From contig JAJYJE010000031.1 of NCBI GenBank assembly GCA_021789715.1, forward strand, positions 1 to 8,753: a stretch of 8,753 nt of DNA. The letters run 5' to 3'. Below are positions 1 to 4,881 of the stretch, piece by piece. How positions within the stretch are numbered: position 1 is the first letter of the stretch; each line of letters begins with the position of its first letter. Both the position numbers and the translations under genes were made by a program. This DNA comes from a bacterium. Lineage in GTDB: Bacteria; Patescibacteriota; Doudnabacteria; UBA920. The notes below the pieces were generated by a model, which saw only the letters and a program-made list of their open reading frames with translations, made no database searches and was not told the DNA's origin.

Positions 1-74
1 GAAAAATCAAGTATTTTTATATAAAGTATAGAGAGCGACATGTTTGAGAGATTATGGCTAATGAGTTCTGCGGT

Positions 75-103
75 TTGGTTTTTGCAATAGTTTTTGCTAT
101 TAT
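75..103 (+). promoter_or_regulatory. Putative sigma-70-type promoter for the cupredoxin-like gene
   Basis: A -35-like TTGGTT (75-80) is followed after 17 bases by TATTAT (98-103), which carries the extended -10 dinucleotide TG one base upstream (95-96). Transcription would begin near 110 and give a leader of about 34 bases before the ATG at 144. The -35 matches the consensus only in TTG, so the call leans on the extended -10 and the spacing. I see no supported gene in bases 1-143. Confidence 0.5.
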
Positions 104-143
104 ACGTTGTATATACGGGTAAAATTAAATTACCATCCGTTTT

Positions 144-641
144 ATGAGCAACAGAAACAAATGGATTGCCATCGGAATAATTATTATGCTGGTGGCAGTG
201 GGGGCGATTTGGTACGCCGCACGCAAGCGTAACCCAACCGCACATAATGCGAGTTCTGAACAAACAAACGGCAAAGAAGCGAACACGACGCCTAACGCCG
301 CAATAGCAACTTCGACTTCTGCCGCTCCTTCCGTGAATCTTGGGGCGGCTGCCAAAGGCACTGCCGCATATACCGCCGCAGTCGAAAAGTACCAGTACCG
401 CATCCAGTTTAGCCAGTGCCACGGCGTGAACAACATTACCGGTGCCGGCACTTTGGCCATTCGGCAGGGCGATAAAATCATGCTCGATAATCGTGACGGC
501 ACGGCCCACACATTTGCCTGGAAAGGCGGCAGCGTGCGCATTGCCGGGTATGGCTACGCCATTGAAACCGTTTCGGTGCTCGGCCAGTACCCAATCACCT
601 GCGACGGCGGCGGGGCGGAGCAGCTTAATGTCCAACCGTAA
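144..641 (+). CDS. Membrane-anchored cupredoxin-like protein
   Basis: The 165-residue protein has an N-terminal membrane anchor (about residues 7-24), a positive stop (RKR, 27-29), and a linker rich in Ala, Thr, Ser and Asn (about 30-75). A small beta domain follows (about 82-165). That domain has the cupredoxin pattern of a strand ending in AHTFAW (His122) and a C-terminal strand with the Cys (ITCDGGG, Cys153). Cupredoxins carry electrons or bind copper through His, Cys, His and Met. Here the second His and the Met that normally follow the Cys are absent, and an extra Cys-His pair lies at 92-93 (SQCHG). The domain would face outside the cell. Metal binding is therefore uncertain, and a Cys92-Cys153 disulfide is an alternative. 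The gene has its own promoter and is closed by the hairpin at 683-712. The fold call is fairly firm; the function is unknown. Confidence 0.75.
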   Translation: MSNRNKWIAIGIIIMLVAVGAIWYAARKRNPTAHNASSEQTNGKEANTTPNAAIATSTSAAPSVNLGAAAKGTAAYTAAVEKYQYRIQFSQCHGVNNITGAGTLAIRQGDKIMLDNRDGTAHTFAWKGGSVRIAGYGYAIETVSVLGQYPITCDGGGAEQLNVQP

Positions 642-682
642 TTTAATCACAGAATACGGTTATCAGGCATTTTACAGATTAG

Positions 683-712
683 AAACACTCTCTCCAGATG
701 GAGAGAGTGTTT
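683..712. terminator. Bidirectional intrinsic terminator hairpin between convergent genes
   Basis: A perfect 13-bp stem (683-695 with 700-712) closes a 4-base loop (AGAT). The stem ends in AAA/TTT, and a short T-rich stretch follows on either strand, although neither tract is long. It lies 41 bases after the cupredoxin-like stop and 35 bases beyond the stop of the leftward kinase-like gene, so it can serve both. Confidence 0.8.
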
Positions 713-747
713 AGTATAATCCGCACAGTCTGTATCCTGTGATTGAA

Positions 748-1590
748 TTAAAATGTTCTGTTCTTTCCTACGATCATCCGTAATCGGTGCGGAATAATTT
801 CCACGGTAACCGGAAATTTGGACACCACCCGGCCGAGCATGGTCAGGCTAAAGCCGCGCGGTTCCAAAAAACGGATTTTTTTGCATTTAATAACCGTAGT
901 GTTTGGCACTTTTTCCAGCAAACCGTCGGCGATGGCGCCTCGGTAAGTTACTACTTGGGTTTTTGTAAGTCGTTCGACAATTAGCAAATCAAGGTTGCCG
1001 TCCGTGGGGTTGGCAATGCCTTCATTTTTACCCGATGTGGAGCGAATGTTGGCAACCAGACCGCCCATTCCGTCTATGGTTACTGTGTAGGAATCGTCGA
1101 TTTCTATGGTGAAGCTTCGGGATTCGCTAGATAGCAGCTTGAGAGATTGCCATAACCCGGCGTTTTTAAGCTGCTGGCTCATTACGCCAAATTCCAGAAA
1201 GCTGATAAAGTAACTGCCGCCAATCTTGGCTAGATCGATTTTTTCGATGCGGCGGCCGGCAATCGTTTTTACGCCGGTAAACAGGTCGGGTATGCCTAAA
1301 ATCTTCGCCAGCATAGACTGCTCGTCAAAGGGGATGAATCCCAAGGTAAAATCGCGGCCCTTGAGAGCGGCCAGCATAACGTTAAAGGTGTCGTCGCTGC
1401 CGCAGGCTACTAAGGTTTTAATCCCGCGCTGGCTGGCGGTGTCGACTAAGTCGGTCACGGATCTTAAGGGGGTAACGCGCGCCGCTTCTCCGGAAATCTT
1501 AAATTCAGCTAACAGACCCTGCAATTGTGTCTGCAGTTTTTCGTATTTTTCGAGCGGCAAATTGCCTTGGTCGAGGATGTAGTAATACAA
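748..1590 (-). CDS. Diacylglycerol-kinase-like (DAGK/YegS fold) protein with degenerate motif
   Basis: With the TTG start at 1590 the protein has 280 residues. The open frame continues to 1641, but those 17 extra residues are translation of the AT-rich repeat, so I prefer the TTG, which has a weak GGA six bases upstream. The N-terminal half resembles the diacylglycerol/lipid kinase catalytic domain: a hydrophobic strand into GSDDT (residues 64-68), where the family has GGDGT, then GFIP and LGIP flanking a segment (84-101) that replaces the usual GTxND. Asp and Thr are kept, but two glycines are lost. The C-terminal half looks like the beta-sandwich domain of these kinases (IANPTDGNLDLLIV, like the family's DGxLD strand). 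No membrane segment is expected. It is the last gene of a leftward group with bactofilin and DUF4446. It may phosphorylate a lipid, or be an inactive binding relative; the fold call is moderate and activity doubtful. Confidence 0.65.
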   Translation of the reverse strand: MYYYILDQGNLPLEKYEKLQTQLQGLLAEFKISGEAARVTPLRSVTDLVDTASQRGIKTLVACGSDDTFNVMLAALKGRDFTLGFIPFDEQSMLAKILGIPDLFTGVKTIAGRRIEKIDLAKIGGSYFISFLEFGVMSQQLKNAGLWQSLKLLSSESRSFTIEIDDSYTVTIDGMGGLVANIRSTSGKNEGIANPTDGNLDLLIVERLTKTQVVTYRGAIADGLLEKVPNTTVIKCKKIRFLEPRGFSLTMLGRVVSKFPVTVEIIPHRLRMIVGKNRTF

Positions 1591-1597
1591 GAAAATT

Positions 1598-1707
1598 CCA
1601 AATATCAAATTACAAATTTCAAATAAAATCCTAAATGCCAAATGCCAAGGTTAGGATTTTGATAATTTGACATTGATTTGATATTTAAAATTGGAAATTT
1701 GAAATTA
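1598..1707. repeat. AT-rich imperfect inverted repeat between genes
   Basis: Two arms of about 35 bases (1601-1634 and 1651-1685) are imperfect inverted copies around a 16-base spacer. The innermost 10 bases are perfect (AAAATCCTAA at 1625-1634 with its complement at 1651-1660). The spacer repeats ATGCCA, and the right flank (1690-1707) carries a further diverged ATTGGAAATTTGAAATT unit. The arms are built from short units of the CAAATTTCAAAT type. I recall such arrays between genes in many Parcubacteria genomes; this is from memory. The repeat fills most of the 120 bases between the bactofilin stop and the kinase-like start and could fold in RNA as an attenuator. Confidence 0.75.
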
Positions 1708-1710
1708 ACC

Positions 1711-2130
1711 CTATTCTTCCGGCTCCAGTTCTTCGTCGCGGCCGGCACGCTTACCGTTGCCGGTTGCGGTTGGAGCGGCGGCGCCGTTCATCACGCACTT
1801 GCCGGAAAACTGCGCGCCATCCTCCACTCTCAAAATTGTGCAGCTAATATCGCCGGCAATCTTAGCCGTGCTTTGTAAAATAAGATGGCCGGAGATTTTT
1901 ATATTACCCTGCACCTCGCCTCCGATAACGGCATTGCCAGCTAAAACATCCGCCGCAATTTTTGCGCCCTGGTTGACGAATACGCTCTGGCTGGTTTTAA
2001 CCTTGCCGGCAACCTGGCCTTCGATTTTAATATTGCCTTCGGAATTAAGATCGCCCTGGATTTTTACGGACGGGCCGACCACCGTTTCCGCCTGCTGACT
2101 AATGTTTTCGTCTATCGCGATTTTGTCCAT
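1711..2130 (-). CDS. Bactofilin (polymer-forming cytoskeletal protein)
   Basis: The 139-residue protein has the bactofilin layout: a short polar N-terminal tail (1-18), a core of repeating short beta strands with regular small and hydrophobic residues (about 19-115), and an acidic C-terminal tail (DEELEPEE). The core opens with VVGPSVKIQGDLNSEGNIKI and continues through GQVAGKV, GGEVQGNI and AGDIS, the turn pattern of the right-handed beta-helix. Bactofilins polymerise without nucleotide into filaments, often on the inner face of the membrane, and guide wall-modifying enzymes or cell shape. No membrane segment is present, so any membrane link would be indirect, perhaps through the upstream DUF4446 protein. 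It lies 42 bases after that gene and was probably transcribed with it. The start ATG has only a weak AAGAA upstream. The call is confident from the repeat pattern and length. Confidence 0.93.
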   Translation of the reverse strand: MDKIAIDENISQQAETVVGPSVKIQGDLNSEGNIKIEGQVAGKVKTSQSVFVNQGAKIAADVLAGNAVIGGEVQGNIKISGHLILQSTAKIAGDISCTILRVEDGAQFSGKCVMNGAAAPTATGNGKRAGRDEELEPEE

Positions 2131-2172
2131 ACGAATTCTTGGTTAATTATTACCGGCTTGGTTTATAATTTT

Positions 2173-2664
2173 TTATAATAGAGTTTCCTGCTGGTGTGCC
2201 GCAATGGCCAATTCCACCGCGTGCAGCTCTTCTTCCGTCAGCGTCGCCTCGCTGCGGCCGTTCTGAATTTTTTTGGCGTAGATGCGGTTCTGCTCTCGAC
2301 CGTGCATACTGGTTACAACCAGGCCGTTGTTATGGTCGTTAAGCAGGGCAAGACTAAAGCTGAGATTGCCCCCTCCGTCGGCGAACGGATTAAAGCGAAC
2401 GATGCCGGTTTTCTGAATGGCCGAACGGGAGTTGCTTTTTAGTTTGGTCAAGGTTTCTTCTAATATCGCCTGGTGCTGCCTGAGAGCGTTGTAATTTTCT
2501 ACCAGGGTGTTAATAACGCTTTCCATATCCCCCGTTACAGTGCCTTGAAAGAATGTCTTGCGCAGCCGGTTAAAGGAGCGAAGGCTCCACCATCCCAAAC
2601 CGACAGCCGCCACCGCTGCCAGGCTGAAGATTAAAGCTATAAAACTGAATATGGGACCGTTCAT
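2173..2664 (-). CDS. DUF4446 family membrane protein
   Basis: The 163-residue protein has one N-terminal membrane helix (about residues 5-27), a helical stretch likely to form a coiled coil (about 47-80), and a C-terminal domain with the DUF4446 hallmarks: GIVRFNPFADGGG (87-99), SFSLALLND (102-110), a strand ending in TSMHGRE (118-124), and RIYAKKI (127-133) followed by an acidic helix starting TEEEL. The family has no known biochemical function. In Firmicutes I recall it beside chromosome-partition genes. Here it is the first gene of a leftward group with bactofilin, so a membrane anchor or partner for the scaffold is a reasonable guess. A good promoter lies just upstream (2686-2714), giving a leader of about 15 bases without a Shine-Dalgarno site. 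Family assignment is firm and role unknown. Confidence 0.88.
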   Translation of the reverse strand: MNGPIFSFIALIFSLAAVAAVGLGWWSLRSFNRLRKTFFQGTVTGDMESVINTLVENYNALRQHQAILEETLTKLKSNSRSAIQKTGIVRFNPFADGGGNLSFSLALLNDHNNGLVVTSMHGREQNRIYAKKIQNGRSEATLTEEELHAVELAIAAHQQETLL

Positions 2665-2685
2665 AAGGAGTTTGTAAGCTTACCT

Positions 2686-2714
2686 ATTGTAGCACTGCCT
2701 GGGTTTGCATTCAA
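2686..2714 (-). promoter_or_regulatory. Promoter of the DUF4446-bactofilin group
   Basis: On the minus strand TTGAAT (2714-2709) is followed after exactly 17 bases by TACAAT (2691-2686). The matches are four of six for the -35 and five of six for the -10. The predicted start near 2679 leaves a leader of about 15 bases before the ATG at 2664. Confidence 0.65.
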
Positions 2715-2819
2715 ATCCGCAAAAATGTTAGAATTGTAGTGTTCGCTAATATACAAATTTTGACAAATCTATAAATCAAGCTGAATTTTTATCAGTATAA
2801 TAATTAAGTGCAGTATTTG

Positions 2820-2825
2820 TATAAT
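2820..2825 (+). promoter_or_regulatory. Possible -10 element for the 71-residue membrane protein
   Basis: A perfect TATAAT stands at 2820-2825, with another at 2796-2801. Neither has a convincing -35 at 16-18 bases. The downstream copy would start transcription near 2832, inside the 16-bp palindrome at 2828-2843, leaving a leader of about 42 bases. Confidence 0.35.
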
Positions 2826-2827
2826 TG

Positions 2828-2843
2828 TCCGCCAGCTGGCGGA
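2828..2843. repeat. Perfect 16-bp GC-rich palindrome
   Basis: TCCGCCAGCTGGCGGA is its own reverse complement. It stands out in a very AT-rich stretch between genes, three bases after a TATAAT and 30 bases before the ATG of the small membrane protein. It could be an operator over the transcription start, a short hairpin in the leader, or a copy of a genome-wide palindrome. I recall the CCGCCAGCTGGCGG core from other Parcubacteria contigs, but it occurs only once here. Confidence 0.6.
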
Positions 2844-2873
2844 TGATTTGTACGTTTAAGATTGCTACTTCCT

Positions 2874-3089
2874 ATGTCCAAAAAGCATAAAAAAACCGGT
2901 TCACAGCCGGCTGCCTCGATTAGTGCGTCGTCCTCCTTCCACGCCGCTGAGTACGCGGTAATTAAACACGATTTATGGAAGGTTGCGTATCTGAACATAA
3001 TCTATCTTGCTTTGCTTCTCGCGATTTATTTTTCCGACAGCAGGACCCATTACTTGGAGCGCTGGTTCGGCAGAATATTCCGCTTTTAG
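2874..3089 (+). CDS. Small single-pass membrane protein, function unknown
   Basis: The 71-residue protein starts MSKKHKK, has a Ser/Ala-rich linker (about 8-27), a segment AEYAVIKHDLWKVAYLN (about 28-44) leading into one membrane helix (about 41-58, IIYLALLLAIYF), and an aromatic tail ending HYLERWFGRIFRF. The frame could begin at TTG 2862, but the ATG at 2874 followed by a Lys-rich start is the better choice. The positive N-terminus suggests it stays in the cytoplasm, with the short tail outside. I recall similar small proteins (xxYxIIKxDL, LERWF) in Parcubacteria, none with a known role. It stands alone, with a possible -10 upstream and a hairpin downstream (3103-3134). The antisense frame over 2804-2998 shows no domain. 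I am fairly sure it is a real gene, because the pattern is protein-like and not low complexity. Confidence 0.7.
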   Translation: MSKKHKKTGSQPAASISASSSFHAAEYAVIKHDLWKVAYLNIIYLALLLAIYFSDSRTHYLERWFGRIFRF

Positions 3090-3102
3090 CCCGTACTGTC
3101 CA

Positions 3103-3134
3103 AAATTTCGTTTGGCAGCCGCAAACTGAAATTT
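3103..3134 (+). terminator. Likely terminator of the small membrane protein gene
   Basis: A 12-bp stem (3103-3114 with 3122-3134, one bulged T at 3127) closes a 7-base loop (GCAGCCG). An AT-rich stretch with short T runs follows (3135-3148). It begins 14 bases after the stop codon. The stem is AT-rich, so strength is moderate. Confidence 0.5.
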
Positions 3135-3145
3135 CAACATTTATT

Positions 3146-3159
3146 TATCATATATGATA
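3146..3159. promoter_or_regulatory. Upstream operator-like palindrome (copy 1)
   Basis: TATCATATATGATA is a perfect 14-bp palindrome of the form TATCA-N4-TGATA. It ends 18 bases before the -35 of the HTH-MurA gene and shares both half-sites and spacing with copy 2 at 3218-3231. Two matching palindromes around the promoter of a gene that encodes an HTH domain suggest autoregulation. Confidence 0.6.
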
Positions 3160-3177
3160 TAAATCCGGGGTCTTTGT

Positions 3178-3206
3178 TTGACCAAAGGCCGTTTTTGATT
3201 TAAAAT
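3178..3206 (+). promoter_or_regulatory. Promoter of the HTH-MurA fusion gene
   Basis: TTGACC (3178-3183) and TAAAAT (3201-3206) are separated by exactly 17 bases, with five of six matches in each box. This is the best promoter in the window. Transcription would start near 3213, leaving a leader of about 39 bases that contains operator-like copy 2 and a further palindrome next to the ATG. Confidence 0.75.
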
Positions 3207-3216
3207 TTAAACAGTT

Positions 3217-3232
3217 ATATCATATGTGATAT
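3217..3232. promoter_or_regulatory. Downstream operator-like palindrome (copy 2)
   Basis: ATATCA-TATG-TGATAT has 6-bp half-sites around a 4-base centre and the same TATCA-N4-TGATA core as copy 1. The two centres are 72 bp apart, close to seven helical turns. The site covers about +5 to +20 of the predicted transcript, where bound protein would block RNA polymerase. Confidence 0.6.
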
Positions 3233-3238
3233 TAAATT

Positions 3239-3250
3239 AACGAATTCGTT
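3239..3250. repeat. 12-bp palindrome directly before the HTH-MurA start codon
   Basis: AACGAATTCGTT is a perfect palindrome ending one base before the ATG at 3252, where a ribosome binding site would be expected; none is present. Its sequence differs from the TATCA-N4-TGATA sites. It may be chance in AT-rich DNA or a weak hairpin at the start of translation. Confidence 0.4.
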
Positions 3251-3251
3251 T

Positions 3252-4787
3252 ATGACTGCCATCACAAAAAATATTAGTCAGGAACAGGCCAGGATTGGCC
3301 AATTTATCAGTCAGATGCGGGAACAGAAGGGGTTGACCCAGGCGGAATTGGCGGCCTTGCTAAAAACGAGCCAATCTGCGGTGGCCCGCATGGAAAAAGG
3401 ATTACAGAATCTGACTACGGAAATGCTGGCCAAAATCAGCGGCGTCCTAAATCAGGAAATCATCACCTTGGCCGGCGATAATGTTAATTTTAAAATTGAA
3501 GGCGGCTGGAAGCTGTCTGGTGAAATAACCACCAATACATCCAAAAACGCGGCTATGTCTTTGCTATGTGCCGCTTTGATTAATGAAGGCAAGACGGTAC
3601 TGGAGCACGTGCCGAGGATTGAGGAGGTTTACCGCATGATTGAAGTTTTAACGAGCATTGGGGTATTTGTAAAGTGGCAGGATGCTAATTTAGAAATCCA
3701 GCCGCCTAAACGGTTAAAACTAAAAAATATTGATCTGGCTGCGGCTACCCGGACTCGGAGCGTACTCATGCTGCTAGGGCCGCTTATCCATTTATTTGAC
3801 CATTTCAGCCTCCCCCATCCGGGAGGCTGCCGGTTGGGCGCGCGTACGGTTCGGCCGCACTTGTTCGCTTTGGAAAAAATGGGGATAAAGGTTAAAACTA
3901 CGCACGATAATTACCAGGTGACTGCGATGGATGTCCGGTCCGGGGAGGTTGTTTTATACGAAACCGGAGATACGGTTACGGAAAATGTTTTAATGGCGGC
4001 GGCAAAATTGCCTGGTAGGACTGTGATCAAAATGGCTTCGGCTAATTATATGGTTCAGGACTTATGCCATTTTTTGGGCGCGTTGGGCGTAAAGATTGAG
4101 GGTATCGGTTCTTCGACGCTGATTGTGCACGGCAAGCCTCGCATCAACCAAATGGTTCGCTATGCCTTGAGTGAGGACCCGATTGAGTCGATGTTGTTTT
4201 TGGCTATTGCCGCCACGACCAATTCGGCCCTTACCATTAAACGTTGTCCAATAGATTTTTTGGAGCTGGAACTGCTTAAGCTGGAAAAAATGGGATTCCG
4301 CCACAAAATCAGCAAGCGCTACAAAGCCGTTAACGGCATAACGAATCTGGCCGATATCGAAACTTTTTCTTCAAAGTTAACCGCGTCTGAAGAAAAGCTT
4401 CATCCGTTGCCCGGCGGTCTGGGAATTAATATCGACAACTTGCCGTTTTTTGTTCCCATTGCTACTCAGGCCAAAGGCACGACTCTGGTGCATGATTGGG
4501 TCTACGAAAATCGCGCCATCTATTACATGGAGTTGGCCAAGCTCCGCGCTAATATTATTTTGGCCGATCCCCACCGTGTGTATATTGAAGGGCCGACCGA
4601 GCTGAAGGCTGCGGAAGTTATTTGTCCGCCCGCGCTGCGCCCGGCTGCTAATATTTTGGTGGCGATGCTGGCAGCCAAGGGCACTTCTATTCTTCGCAAC
4701 GCTTACTCCATCAATCGTGGTTATGCCGATCTGGTTCCCCGCCTTCGTAAACTCGGCGCTAAAATTGAAATGTTGCGGGGGCTGTAA
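3252..4787 (+). CDS. murA: XRE-type HTH fused to MurA (UDP-GlcNAc enolpyruvyl transferase)
   Basis: The 511-residue protein joins an XRE/Cro HTH domain (about residues 14-68, with LTQAELAALLKTSQSAVARMEKG as its DNA-binding helices) to a complete MurA domain (about 78-511; stand-alone MurA is about 420). MurA transfers enolpyruvate from PEP to UDP-GlcNAc in the cytoplasm, the first committed peptidoglycan step. Residues matching the E. coli active site are present: Lys98-Asn99 (TSKNAA), Cys193 in PGGCRLGAR (Cys115, the fosfomycin target), Arg198 (Arg120), Asp395 in NIDNLPFF (likely Asp305), Arg463 in ALRPAAN (Arg397), and INRGY near the end. Differences are Arg201 where E. coli has Asp123, loss of the PTDMQAQ wording, and an insert at about 350-390. 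A strong promoter between two matching palindromes suggests the HTH controls its own gene. A hairpin follows the stop. Active enzyme is likely; regulation is inference. Confidence 0.93.
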   Translation: MTAITKNISQEQARIGQFISQMREQKGLTQAELAALLKTSQSAVARMEKGLQNLTTEMLAKISGVLNQEIITLAGDNVNFKIEGGWKLSGEITTNTSKNAAMSLLCAALINEGKTVLEHVPRIEEVYRMIEVLTSIGVFVKWQDANLEIQPPKRLKLKNIDLAAATRTRSVLMLLGPLIHLFDHFSLPHPGGCRLGARTVRPHLFALEKMGIKVKTTHDNYQVTAMDVRSGEVVLYETGDTVTENVLMAAAKLPGRTVIKMASANYMVQDLCHFLGALGVKIEGIGSSTLIVHGKPRINQMVRYALSEDPIESMLFLAIAATTNSALTIKRCPIDFLELELLKLEKMGFRHKISKRYKAVNGITNLADIETFSSKLTASEEKLHPLPGGLGINIDNLPFFVPIATQAKGTTLVHDWVYENRAIYYMELAKLRANIILADPHRVYIEGPTELKAAEVICPPALRPAANILVAMLAAKGTSILRNAYSINRGYADLVPRLRKLGAKIEMLRGL

Positions 4788-4794
4788 TTGATAT

Positions 4795-4820
4795 TAAGCC
4801 GGATTTGAGGGTCCGGCTTA
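4795..4820 (+). terminator. Intrinsic terminator of the HTH-MurA gene
   Basis: A perfect 9-bp stem (4795-4803 with 4812-4820, core AAGCCGGA) closes an 8-base loop and is followed by TTTATTTG. It starts eight bases after the stop codon and separates this gene from the ABC transporter group. Confidence 0.85.
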
Positions 4821-4862
4821 TTTATTTGTCAGGGCGGTAAAAATAAAAAATTGTAAATTTGG

Positions 4863-4871
4863 TGCTATAAT
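4863..4871 (+). promoter_or_regulatory. Extended -10 promoter giving a nearly leaderless transcript
   Basis: TGCTATAAT is a perfect extended -10 (TG-N-TATAAT), with no convincing -35. Transcription would begin at about 4878, four bases before the ATG at 4882, so a permease message starting there would be almost leaderless. If translation instead begins at the in-frame ATG 4924, the leader would be about 46 bases. Confidence 0.6.
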
Positions 4872-4881
4872 TATTATAGTT

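Noticed and set aside
1..41. Possible leftward gene start (ATG at 41-39) open to the left edge
   Set aside because: Only 13 codons are visible, with no family signal and only a weak -10-like CATAAT upstream, so it cannot be supported.
125..541. 138-codon frame antisense to the cupredoxin-like gene
   Set aside because: It is the shadow of a GC-richer gene, with no domain and Ala/Pro/Leu content typical of antisense frames.
1598..1707. CRISPR-like array
   Set aside because: The repeated units are short, diverged and inverted, without regular spacers or neighbouring cas genes.
2760..2801. TTGACA (2760-2765) paired with TATAAT (2796-2801) as a plus-strand promoter
   Set aside because: The spacing is 30 bases, far from the usual 16-18.
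2804..2998. 64-codon antisense frame over the small membrane protein
   Set aside because: No recognisable motif, and it runs through the palindrome and promoter region; the plus-strand frame is far more protein-like.
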